Source: Streptomyces sp. NRRL WC-3605 (GTDB lineage: Bacteria; Actinomycetota; Actinomycetes; Streptomycetales; Streptomycetaceae). From it: DNA of 64,000 bases. This document shows positions 42,571-50,737 of the stretch, in pieces (within the stretch, counting starts at the first letter, position 1; every line of letters begins with the position of its first letter). The position numbers and the translations under genes are program-made. A model generated the notes under the pieces. That model saw only the letters and a program-made list of their open reading frames with translations. It was not told where the DNA came from and did not search any database. The stretch is from positions 1-64,000 of the forward strand of contig NZ_LLZN01000013.1 of assembly GCF_001509795.1 (NCBI RefSeq), in the 5' to 3' direction.

Positions 42571-44067
42571 CGTCCCCGGCGCCGGTGCCGGGCGGACGCC
42601 CTCGCCGGCCGGATCGGCGACCGCCGACAGCGGCTTGGCGATGTCCTCCAGGGACCGGCGTTCCGCCTTGACGGCCAGGAACGCCGCGACCAGCCCGGCC
42701 GCGCACATCAGCCCGGCGCCGATCTGGAACGCGAGGACCGTGTCGCCGACCACGCCCGTCTCCGTGAGCTTGGCGAACAGCAGCGGGCCGCTGATGCCGC
42801 CCGCCGCGGTGCCGAGGGCGTAGAAGAAGGCGATGGACATGGCCCGGGTCTCCATCGGGAAGACCTCGGAGACCGTCAGGTAGGCGCTGGACGCACCGGC
42901 CGAGGCGAAGAACAGCACCGCGCACCAGCAGGCCGTCATCGTGGTCGCGCTCAGCGAACCCCGGTCGAACAGCCAGGCCGTGCCGAACAGCAGCAGACCG
43001 GACAGCAGGTACGTCGACGAGATCATCACGCGCCGGCCCACCGTGTCGAACAGCTTGCCGAGCAGCAGCGGCCCCATGAAGTTGCCGACCGCGATGACGG
43101 CGAAGTAGTAGCCGGTGTTGCCGCTCGGCACGTCGAAGAACTGGGTCAGGATCGCGCCGAAGCCGAAGGTGATGGCGTTGTAGAGGAACGCCTGGCCGAT
43201 GAAGAGGGCGAAGCCGAGGGTGGCGCGCCGGCGGTACTTGGCGAAGACGGTGCGGCCGATCTCCATGAAGGTGACGCTGCGGCGCTGGCGGATAGTGATC
43301 TCACCCTCCGCGCGCGGCAGCGGCTCGTCCCGGCCGGCCTCCACCTTCTCCTCGATGGAGGTCACGATCCGTTCCGCCTCGTCGTCCCGGCCGTGGATCA
43401 GCAGCCAGCGTGGGCTCTCCGGGACGTGCCGTCGTACGAGGAGGATGACCAGGGCGAGGACGGCACCGAGCGCGAAGGTCAGCCGCCAGCCGACGTCCGC
43501 GGCGAAGATCGAGGTGTCCAGGGCGACGATCGACAGCAGCGCGCCGCCGACGGCGCCCAGCCAGAAGCTACCGTTGATCATCAGGTCGACGCGGCCGCGG
43601 AACTTCGCCGGGATCAGCTCGTCGATCGCGGAGTTGATCGCCGCGTACTCGCCGCCGATTCCGAAGCCGGTGAGGAAGCGGAAGAGGAAGAACCACCAGG
43701 TGTGGAAGCTGAACGCGGTCAGCGCGGTCGCGGCCAGGTACACCGCGAGCGTGATCATGAACAGCTTCTTGCGGCCCCAGCGGTCGGTCAGCCGGCCCCA
43801 GAACAGGGCGCCGATACAGGCACCGGCCACATAGAGCGCGGCGGCGAGCCCGGTGACCTGACCGGAGGAGATGGGAAGTCCGCTGCCCGGTTCGGACAGG
43901 CGGGGCGCGATGTTCCCGACGACCGTGACCTCCAGGCCGTCGAGGATCCAGACGGTCCCGAGACCGATCACGATGGTCCAGTGCCAGCGGGACCACGGCA
44001 ACCGGTCGAGTCTCGCGGGGATGTCGGTGGTGATCGTGCGGCCGCTCTCGGCCTGTGCCGTGCTCAT
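42559..44067 (-). CDS. MFS metabolite:proton symporter (sugar-porter-like)
   Basis: 502 aa, 12 predicted helices. The loop 2-3 motif GRLTDRWGRKKLF (about residue 93), the RFLTGFGIGGEYAAIN segment (about 130) and PESPRWL (about 215) mark the sugar-porter/AAHS branch of the MFS. A charged cytoplasmic loop separates the two halves (about 220-265). It imports a metabolite with protons; the substrate (sugar, aromatic acid or dicarboxylate) cannot be told. ATG at 44067. It follows the DUF445 gene by 54 bases on the same strand. No local regulator is evident. Confidence 0.88.
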   Translation of the reverse strand: MSTAQAESGRTITTDIPARLDRLPWSRWHWTIVIGLGTVWILDGLEVTVVGNIAPRLSEPGSGLPISSGQVTGLAAALYVAGACIGALFWGRLTDRWGRKKLFMITLAVYLAATALTAFSFHTWWFFLFRFLTGFGIGGEYAAINSAIDELIPAKFRGRVDLMINGSFWLGAVGGALLSIVALDTSIFAADVGWRLTFALGAVLALVILLVRRHVPESPRWLLIHGRDDEAERIVTSIEEKVEAGRDEPLPRAEGEITIRQRRSVTFMEIGRTVFAKYRRRATLGFALFIGQAFLYNAITFGFGAILTQFFDVPSGNTGYYFAVIAVGNFMGPLLLGKLFDTVGRRVMISSTYLLSGLLLFGTAWLFDRGSLSATTMTACWCAVLFFASAGASSAYLTVSEVFPMETRAMSIAFFYALGTAAGGISGPLLFAKLTETGVVGDTVLAFQIGAGLMCAAGLVAAFLAVKAERRSLEDIAKPLSAVADPAGEGVRPAPAPGTAGP

Positions 44068-44121
44068 GGGCTCCCTCCTCGGCGAGTGGAACGCTCGTCG
44101 GGTGCCCGCGCGACGGCAGGT

Positions 44122-45489
44122 CTACGCCCCCAGTGCCCGCGCCACCGTGTAGATCACCAGTCCGGCGAGCGAGCCGACCACGGTGCCGTTGATCCGGATG
44201 AACTGCAGATCGCGTCCGATGTGCGCCTCGATCTTGCGGGTGGTGTGCTCGGCGTCCCAGCCCGCCACGGTGTCCGTGATCAGGGAGGTGATCTCCGCGC
44301 GGTACGTCGTCACGACGTGCACGGCGGCGCCCTCGACCCAGCGGTCCACCTTGTTCTGCATGGACGGCTCGGCGGCCATCCGGGCGCCCAGGGACAGCAG
44401 GGAGGAGCGCACGCGCAGCCGCAGCTCGCTGCGTTCGTCCTCGGCCGCGGACACGATCATGGAGCGTACGGCGGTCCAGGCCGAGGCGATGAGGTCCTGC
44501 ACCTCGCCGCGGGCCAGCACCTCGCCCTTGAGCCGTTCGACACGCGCCCGGGTCTCGGTGTCGGACTGCAGGTCGGAGGCGAAGTCGATGAGGAACCGGT
44601 CGAGGGCGCCGCGCGCCGGATGGGAGGGCATGTCCCGCATCTCGACGCAGAAGCGGACCAGTTCCTTGTAGACGCGCTCGCCGACCTTGCGGTCGACGAA
44701 CCTCGGCGTCCAGCCGGGGGCACCGCCCTGCACGGCCCCCATGACGTCGTCGCCGTGCAGCACGAGCCAGTCGTGGGCCTTGGCCACGATCAGGTCGACG
44801 GCCCGCCGGTGGCCACCCTCGGCGACGATGCCCTCCAGCATCTTGCCGACGCCGGGCGCGATCTCGCGGGCGTCGGCGCGGCGCGTGATGGCCTCGCCGA
44901 CGACGGCCTGGACGTCGGAGTCCCGCATGACCGTCAGGGCGCCGCGCAGCGCGGTCGCCAGCTCGGCGGTGACCCGGTCGGCGTGGGCGGGTTCGGCGAG
45001 CCAGGCGCCGAGCCGGCTGCCGATGCCGACGGCGCGCAGCCGCTGCCGTACGACGTCCTCGGAGAGGAAGTTCTCGCCGACGAACTCGCCCAGGGAGACA
45101 CCGAGCTGGTCCTTCTTGTTCGGGATGATCGCGGTGTGCGGGATGGGCAGGCCCAGCGGGTGCCGGAAGAGGGCCGTCACGGCGAACCAGTCCGCGAGCG
45201 CGCCGACCATGCCGGCCTCCGCGGCGGCGGCGACGTAGTCGGCCCAGGCACCGGCCCCGTGGTGGGAGGCGACCTCGGCGAGGACGTACACGAGGGCGAC
45301 GAACAGCAGCAGGCCGGTCGCGGTGAGCTTCATCCGCCGTACGCCGCGCCGCTTCTCCTCGTCGGCAGCCGTGAACGTGGACATGGCGCGGACGGCCGCC
45401 GGGGGCACGTCCCGGTTACCGGGGGCCTGCGGCCGGGCATGCTCCCCTACGCCACGCGTTCCCGATTCCTCCGGATTCGTACGTTCCAT
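44122..45489 (-). CDS. DUF445 family membrane protein, 455 aa
   Basis: Two or three helices: about residues 62-80, the family hallmark GMVGALADWFAVTALFRHP (about 100-118), and a C-terminal helix (about 432-452). Between them is a long all-helical cytoplasmic or extracellular domain. DUF445 proteins are widespread and uncharacterised. ATG at 45489 has GGAG upstream; ATG at 45384 is an alternative that would drop a disordered head. Transcribed ahead of the MFS gene and divergent from the SGNH hydrolase. Confidence 0.85.
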   Translation of the reverse strand: MERTNPEESGTRGVGEHARPQAPGNRDVPPAAVRAMSTFTAADEEKRRGVRRMKLTATGLLLFVALVYVLAEVASHHGAGAWADYVAAAAEAGMVGALADWFAVTALFRHPLGLPIPHTAIIPNKKDQLGVSLGEFVGENFLSEDVVRQRLRAVGIGSRLGAWLAEPAHADRVTAELATALRGALTVMRDSDVQAVVGEAITRRADAREIAPGVGKMLEGIVAEGGHRRAVDLIVAKAHDWLVLHGDDVMGAVQGGAPGWTPRFVDRKVGERVYKELVRFCVEMRDMPSHPARGALDRFLIDFASDLQSDTETRARVERLKGEVLARGEVQDLIASAWTAVRSMIVSAAEDERSELRLRVRSSLLSLGARMAAEPSMQNKVDRWVEGAAVHVVTTYRAEITSLITDTVAGWDAEHTTRKIEAHIGRDLQFIRINGTVVGSLAGLVIYTVARALGA

Positions 45490-45718
45490 TCTGCTCCGCC
45501 CGTCCGTGATCCCCCGCACACATTGTCCCTTCCCGACCTACTCCTGGAACGAATCAGGAGTTCCCGGCGTCTGTCCTCGGGGGGAGAGCGATGACGACTC
45601 CGGAACACTCCGGGCGGCCCAATGGGGGGTCTGTGCAACTCCCTTCCGCCTTATGACGCATCATGAGGTGATCACATCGGAGCCTCGGGCTCCCATCCGT
45701 CCGAGGAGAACGCACCGC

Positions 45719-47056
45719 ATGACCAGGCGTACCGGTTATGCCTTGCTCGCCGCGATCGTCGCATTGATCGTCACCCTGTCCGTCGGTCTGTACATCGGGG
45801 TCGCCGCCGACCACGGCAGCGCCACCGGCACGACCGCCCCCGCGCAGCGCGGCACCGGCCGCGGCCCCGCCGCCCCCGCCTCCACCGGCCTGTGGGTCGG
45901 CGCCTGGTCGGCGTCCCCGGTCGGCGCGGAGCCGGGCACCGAGGTCGAGGGCCTGGTGGGCCGCTCCCTGCGCAACGTCGTGCACGTCGGCGTCGGAGGT
46001 ACGAGTGCCCGGATCACGCTGTCCAATCTCTACGGCCAGTCGTCGCTGACGATCACGCACGCGTCGATGGCCGTCGCCGCCGGCCCCGGCACCGCGGCCG
46101 CCGTCGCGGACACCATGCGGCGCCTGACCTTCGGCGGCAGCACCACCGTCGTCGTACCGCCCGGGCAGCAGGTGCTCAGCGACGCGGTGCGCATCGCGGT
46201 CCCCGCCGACTCCGACGTGCTGGTCACCACGTACTCGCCGACCCCGTCCGGCCCGGTGACCTGGCACCCGCACGCCCGTCAGACCAGCTACGTCGGCGAG
46301 GGCGACCTGACCGAGGACACCACGGGCGCCGCGTACACCGGGCAGGTCACGTCCTGGCGGTACCTGACCGCGGTGGACGTCCTCAGCAACGAGTCGGAGG
46401 GCACCGTCGTCGTCTTCGGCGACTCGCTCACCGACGGCATCACGTCCACGCTGAACGCCAACCGCCGCTGGACGGACGTCCTCGCACGCCGGCTGCGCAG
46501 CGCGATCGCGGCCGGCCAGGACCTGCCCCGCTACAGCGTCGTCAACCAGGGCATCAGCGGCAACCAGATCCTCGCCAGCGGCACCGGCCGGCCCGCCGAC
46601 AACCAGGCCGGGCTGGGCCGCTACCACCGGGACGTGCTCTCCCGCACCGGCGTCAAGGTCGTCGTGATCGACCTCGGCGTCAACGACATCCTGCGCACCC
46701 CCGGCGTCGCCGACCCCGAGCGCATCCTCGACGGCCTGCGCACCCTGGTCCGCCAGGGCCACGCCCGCGGCCTGAAGGTCGTCGGCGCGACCCTGATGCC
46801 CTTCCAGGGCCACCGCGGCTACACCGACGCCCGCGAGCAGGTGCGGCAGCAGATCAACGCGCAGATCCGCGCGGGACGCGTCTTCGACGCGGTCGTCGAC
46901 TTCGACGCGGCGGTCCGCGACCCGTACAACCCGCGCCGGTTCCGCGCCGACTACGACTCCGGCGACCATCTGCACCCCAGCGACAAGGGGTACGAGCGGA
47001 TGGCGGACAGCTTCGACCTGAAGCTGCTGAAGGGCGCGGCCCCCGCCGAACTGTGA
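45719..47056 (+). CDS. SGNH/GDSL-family secreted hydrolase, 445 aa
   Basis: Esterase or lipase. A signal anchor covers residues 6-32, then a low-complexity stretch, a jelly-roll-like N-terminal domain (about 55-215) and the SGNH domain: block I VFGDSLTDG (about 240), block II GISGNQIL, block III GVNDI (about 328) and block V DSGDHLHPS (about 425) with catalytic Asp and His. All four blocks are intact. ATG at 45719 has GAGGAGA nine bases upstream. It is similar to the large extracellular SGNH enzymes common in actinomycetes. Substrate unknown. Confidence 0.9.
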   Translation: MTRRTGYALLAAIVALIVTLSVGLYIGVAADHGSATGTTAPAQRGTGRGPAAPASTGLWVGAWSASPVGAEPGTEVEGLVGRSLRNVVHVGVGGTSARITLSNLYGQSSLTITHASMAVAAGPGTAAAVADTMRRLTFGGSTTVVVPPGQQVLSDAVRIAVPADSDVLVTTYSPTPSGPVTWHPHARQTSYVGEGDLTEDTTGAAYTGQVTSWRYLTAVDVLSNESEGTVVVFGDSLTDGITSTLNANRRWTDVLARRLRSAIAAGQDLPRYSVVNQGISGNQILASGTGRPADNQAGLGRYHRDVLSRTGVKVVVIDLGVNDILRTPGVADPERILDGLRTLVRQGHARGLKVVGATLMPFQGHRGYTDAREQVRQQINAQIRAGRVFDAVVDFDAAVRDPYNPRRFRADYDSGDHLHPSDKGYERMADSFDLKLLKGAAPAEL

Positions 47057-47059
47057 GCG

Positions 47060-47098
47060 ACGGGGAAGAGGCGGACCCGGTGGCCGCCCCTTCCCCGT
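47060..47098. terminator. Bidirectional terminator
   Basis: ACGGGGAAGAGGCGG (from 47060) pairs with CCGCCCCTTCCCCGT (to 47098), with one mismatch, between the convergent SGNH and DUF1707 genes. Confidence 0.85.
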
Positions 47099-47104
47099 CC
47101 GCGT

Positions 47105-47815
47105 TCAGTCCTCGTCGGCCGGCGTCGGCAGTTCGCGCCGTCCGGCCTTGCGCTCCAGCTTCTCGCGGCGGCGCTCCTCGCGCAGCTCCTGCTTCTGGGC
47201 GCGCGTCAGCTTGCGCTCCACACCGACCCCGCCCCAGAACGCGAACCCGGACACGATCACCCGGGGCCCGCCGGGCTCGCCGAGGACACCGTCCTCACGG
47301 TGGTCGAAGCCCCCCATGACACCGATGCCGCGCACCACGACCTCCACGCCGGGCGGCACGATCACCTGCACGCCGCCCATGACGGCCACGCAGTTGATCT
47401 CGATCTCGCGGTCCGCGAAGTTCGCCTCCCGCAGGTCGATCTCCCCGCCGCCCCAGAACGCGACGCAGTTGAGCCGCTTCGGCGCCGTCCACCGCCCCTT
47501 GCGCTGGAACCCGGACAGCACGGCCACCGCCCAGGTCGGGGAGCCGTCACCGCCGACGATCCGCCCCTCCCACGGCTGGTCCTCGGGCGCGGCACGCTTG
47601 ACCATGTCGACCCTCGGCACCGGCGCCGCGCCGACCGGCAGGTCCCGGGTCAGCGGCTCCAACTCGCCGTAGGTGCGGGCCTGGTAGGTGGCGTCGAGCC
47701 GGTCCCCGAACTCCTCCATGTCGAGCCGCCCCTCCGCGAGGGCGTCCCGCAGGACGTCGGCGACCCGTTCACGGTCGGCGTCGGAGGCACGCAGCTCCGG
47801 GGCGTTGTCGCTCAT
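47105..47815 (-). CDS. DUF1707 / LiaF-like cell-envelope response protein, 236 aa
   Basis: N-terminal DUF1707 (about residues 8-60; LRASDADRERVADVLRDA, EGRLDMEEFGDRLD). The C-terminal part carries the cell-wall-active-antibiotics response region: repeated NCVAFWGGGEIDLREA and NCVAVMGGVQVIVPPGVEV, then GVMGGFDHRED. The last 35 residues are highly charged (RAQKQELREERRREKLERKAG). No membrane helix is evident, unlike LiaF itself. Probably cytoplasmic and linked to envelope stress, by analogy only. Confidence 0.88.
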   Translation of the reverse strand: MSDNAPELRASDADRERVADVLRDALAEGRLDMEEFGDRLDATYQARTYGELEPLTRDLPVGAAPVPRVDMVKRAAPEDQPWEGRIVGGDGSPTWAVAVLSGFQRKGRWTAPKRLNCVAFWGGGEIDLREANFADREIEINCVAVMGGVQVIVPPGVEVVVRGIGVMGGFDHREDGVLGEPGGPRVIVSGFAFWGGVGVERKLTRAQKQELREERRREKLERKAGRRELPTPADED

Positions 47816-47848
47816 GACAGCAGCCTACGAGCAACTCCTGTCCGGGGG

Positions 47849-48856
47849 CTACGAGATGACCCGTCCCACGTCCTCCCGCGGCACCTGCGCGGACTCGGCC
47901 GGGCTGTGCAGCATGCGGGCGATCACCGCCTCGATGTCCGGCTCCCGTACCGACAGGTCCACCAGAGGGTGGTCGGCGGCGACCCGCGCCACCAGCGCCG
48001 CCGCCGACTCGGACGCCGGGAACGCCAGCCACTGGCGGGGCCCCTCCACCTTCACCACGCGGGCCGGGGCCGCCTCGATCGGCGGCAGCTCACGCTCCAG
48101 GTCGACCACGAGCATCCGCTCGCTCTCCCCCACCTCGTGCAGCCCGGCGAGCGCGCCGTCGTACACCAGCCGCCCGTGGTCGATGACCATGACGCGGGAG
48201 CACAGCTGCTCGATGTCCTGCAGGTCGTGCGTGGTGAGCAGCACCGTCGTGCCCCGCTCGGCGTTCAGCTCCCGCAGGAACGCCCGCACCCTGGCCTTCG
48301 ACATCACGTCGAGGCCGATGGTCGGCTCGTCCAGGTACAGCACCTCCGGGTCGTGCAGCAGCGCCGCAGCGACGTCCCCCCGCATCCGCTGCCCGAGGGA
48401 CAGCTGGCGCACCGGCACCTCCAGCAGGTCCTCCAGACCGAGGAGTTCGACGAGCCGGTCCAGGTTCTCCCGGTAGCGGGCGTCCGGGATCCGGTACATG
48501 CGGTGCATCAGCCGGTACGAGTCGATCAGCGGCAGGTCCCACCACAGCGTGGTGCGCTGCCCGAACACCACCCCGATGCGGTGCGCCAGCCTGGTCCGCT
48601 CCCGGGACGGATCGATGCCGGCCACCCGCAGCCGGCCGCCGCTCGGCGTCAGGATGCCGGTCAGCATCTTGATCGTCGTCGACTTCCCGGCGCCGTTCGG
48701 CCCGATGTAGCCCACCATCTCGCCGCGCGCCACCCGGAAGGAGATCGAGTCGACCGCCTGTACCCGCCGCCGCTCCCGCTTCAGGAAACCCGTCCTGCGG
48801 CGGACGTCGAAGACCTTCTCGACCCCGTCGACCTCGATGAACGCCTCGTCACCCAT
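47849..48856 (-). CDS. ABC-2 exporter ATPase
   Basis: 335 aa. Walker A GPNGAGKST (about residue 53), ABC signature LSLGQRMRGDVAAAL (about 150), Walker B VLYLDEPTIGLD (about 171), switch His LLTTHDLQD. The C-terminal ~90 residues form a DrrA-type accessory region. It works with the two permeases just upstream. The gene order on the minus strand is permease 1, permease 2, ATPase, with an 8-base overlap and a 9-base gap, so it is one operon. Cargo unknown. Confidence 0.92.
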   Translation of the reverse strand: MGDEAFIEVDGVEKVFDVRRRTGFLKRERRRVQAVDSISFRVARGEMVGYIGPNGAGKSTTIKMLTGILTPSGGRLRVAGIDPSRERTRLAHRIGVVFGQRTTLWWDLPLIDSYRLMHRMYRIPDARYRENLDRLVELLGLEDLLEVPVRQLSLGQRMRGDVAAALLHDPEVLYLDEPTIGLDVMSKARVRAFLRELNAERGTTVLLTTHDLQDIEQLCSRVMVIDHGRLVYDGALAGLHEVGESERMLVVDLERELPPIEAAPARVVKVEGPRQWLAFPASESAAALVARVAADHPLVDLSVREPDIEAVIARMLHSPAESAQVPREDVGRVIS

Positions 48857-48865
48857 GTCCGTCCC

Positions 48866-49687
48866 TCAGCTCCCCGTACTCTGGTAAGCCCGCAGGCCCG
48901 CCCGCCACGCCAGCCCCGCCGCCGCGCAGCACACCGCCGCCACCAGCGGCGACGCGTACGTCGTCCACCCGGGCAGCGCCACCGGGTACGGCCGGCCCAG
49001 CACATGGGCGGCCGGCACCCAGTTGACGAAGGCGAGCGGCAGCGTGAACGTGACCCCGCGCACCAGGTCCTTGCCGAAGACCGTCGGCGGATACTGCAGC
49101 AGCGTCGTCCCGCCGTACGTGAACGCGTTCTGCACCTCGGCGGCGTCCTGCGCGACGATCTGGAAGGCCGCCCCCGCCACGAACACCGCGCCGAAGATCA
49201 CCGCACCGCTCAGCACCATCACCGGCACCAGCAGCACCTTCGCCGCCGTCCACTCCACGTCCACCGCCGACAGCGCCCAGCCCAGCACCGCCAGGCCCTG
49301 CGTGATCCGGCCCAGCCGGCGCAGCGCGAAACGGTCCGCGCCGACCTGCGCCAGCACCGGCACCGGACGCACCAGCAACACGTCGAACGAACCGTCCCGC
49401 ATCCGGGCGCCCAGCACGTCCATCGAGCCCAGCACCAGATCCGCGATCCCGAACGCCGTCACCGACAGCCCGTACAGGAACGCCACCTCCGGCAGCGACC
49501 AGCCGCCCAACGAGTCGACCTGCGAGAACATCAGCAGGATGCCCACGAAGTCCATCCCGGTCAGCAGCAGGTTGCCGACCACCGTGACCACGAACGACGT
49601 CCGGTACGTCATGCTGGACCGCACCCACATCCCGGCGATCAGCCGGTAGGCCCGCAGCCCCTCGAACACCGCGCCGCGCTCAGCCAC
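48866..49687 (-). CDS. ABC-2 family permease 2
   Basis: 273 aa with six predicted helices. The sequence RMRDGSFDVLLVRPVPVLAQVGADRF (read in two pieces around residue 95) is characteristic of ABC-2 type (DUF990-like) permeases. GTG at 49687 overlaps the previous stop by eight bases. Forms a heterodimeric channel with permease 1. Its partner ATPase lies nine bases downstream. Confidence 0.9.
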   Translation of the reverse strand: MAERGAVFEGLRAYRLIAGMWVRSSMTYRTSFVVTVVGNLLLTGMDFVGILLMFSQVDSLGGWSLPEVAFLYGLSVTAFGIADLVLGSMDVLGARMRDGSFDVLLVRPVPVLAQVGADRFALRRLGRITQGLAVLGWALSAVDVEWTAAKVLLVPVMVLSGAVIFGAVFVAGAAFQIVAQDAAEVQNAFTYGGTTLLQYPPTVFGKDLVRGVTFTLPLAFVNWVPAAHVLGRPYPVALPGWTTYASPLVAAVCCAAAGLAWRAGLRAYQSTGS

Positions 49688-50480
49688 CCTGCACCACCAC
49701 CCGCCGCGTCGCCGCCGACTGCAGCGCCCGCCCCGCCGCCAGCAGCACCACCGCCCAGCCCGCCTGGAAGGCCAGCGCCCCCGACACCCCGGTCTCCCCC
49801 ATCAGCACGTCCGCCGGCATCTGCAGCTGCGCCGCCCACGGCAGCACCCGCACCACCTCGCCGAACGCCCCCGGGAACGCGTTCAGCGGCAGCAGCATGC
49901 CCGAGAAGAACACACCCGCGATCATCAGCGCCTGGTTGACGCCCGTCCCGTCCAGCAGCCAGAACACGCTCAGCGCCACCAGATAGCGGATCGCGAAACT
50001 CACCACCGCCGCCAGCACCAGCGTGACCGTGAACGCCGCCCACCGGCCCACGTCCGTGGGCAGCGTCATCGGGAAGAACACCGCCCCGAACAGGAACGGC
50101 ACCACCCCCCGGCCCAGCAACTGGAACGCGGCCCGCCCCAGGTCCCCGGCCAGCCACCACAGCTGCAGATCCACCGGCCGGTACAGGTCGACGGCGACCT
50201 CCCCGGTGCGGATGCGCTCCATCAGCTCCTTCTCCGCGCCCCCGCCCTGGATCGCCAGGGTCGCGAACAGGCACTGCCCCAGCCACACGTACGTCACCGC
50301 CTGCGCCTGGTCGTAGCCGCCGAGCCCCGGCCGCTCCTCCCACAGGGCCAGATAGGTGAAGACGAGGATCACACCGAAGACGGTGTTGGTGAACACCCCG
50401 GCCGCCGTGGCCAGCCGGTACGTCGCATACCGCCGGAAACCACCCACCGCGACGGCCAGGTACAACCGCCCCGCGCCCAC
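49680..50480 (-). CDS. ABC-2 family permease 1
   Basis: 266 aa, six predicted helices. ELMERIRTGEVAVDLYRPVD (about residue 85) is the counterpart of the GSFDVLLVRPV motif in the second permease. I place the start at GTG 50480, nine bases after AGGAGG; in-frame GTG codons two and three codons earlier are alternatives. First gene of the exporter operon. Divergent from the penicillin-binding protein gene across 257 bases. Confidence 0.88.
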   Translation of the reverse strand: MGAGRLYLAVAVGGFRRYATYRLATAAGVFTNTVFGVILVFTYLALWEERPGLGGYDQAQAVTYVWLGQCLFATLAIQGGGAEKELMERIRTGEVAVDLYRPVDLQLWWLAGDLGRAAFQLLGRGVVPFLFGAVFFPMTLPTDVGRWAAFTVTLVLAAVVSFAIRYLVALSVFWLLDGTGVNQALMIAGVFFSGMLLPLNAFPGAFGEVVRVLPWAAQLQMPADVLMGETGVSGALAFQAGWAVVLLAAGRALQSAATRRVVVQGG

Positions 50481-50673
50481 GTCCACCACCCTCCTCACCC
50501 GCGCCGGCACCGAAGCGCAGGAGCCTAGTCGCCGCGCGAGGCGGCCTGCCAGCCGATTTCCGGGGCACCCTGAGGCGAGAAACAGCTCACTTTCCCCCAA
50601 CACGCGCGCGTTTCCGGGAACGGAACACCCGGCGCGAGAGTCTTCAATGGGGGCGCAGCAGGCGTACGAGGGC

Positions 50674-50719
50674 GTACGGGAAGTACGACGTGAATGGCGT
50701 ACGGAAGTACGACGTGAAT
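50674..50719 (+). repeat. Tandemly duplicated start region ahead of the PBP gene
   Basis: GTACGGGAAGTACGACGTGAAT (50674-50695, written here in 22 letters only as 11+11) recurs at 50699-50719 with one base deleted. The period between the two GTG codons (50690 and 50714) is 24 bases, so two potential starts with their upstream bases are duplicated in frame. Confidence 0.7.
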
Positions 50720-50737
50720 CAGGAGTCCGAGCACGAC

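Noticed and set aside
42421..45594. 1057-codon plus-strand open frame
   Set aside because: Antisense to an intact MFS gene and an intact DUF445 gene; composition is the Gly/Asp/Arg pattern of a shadow frame.
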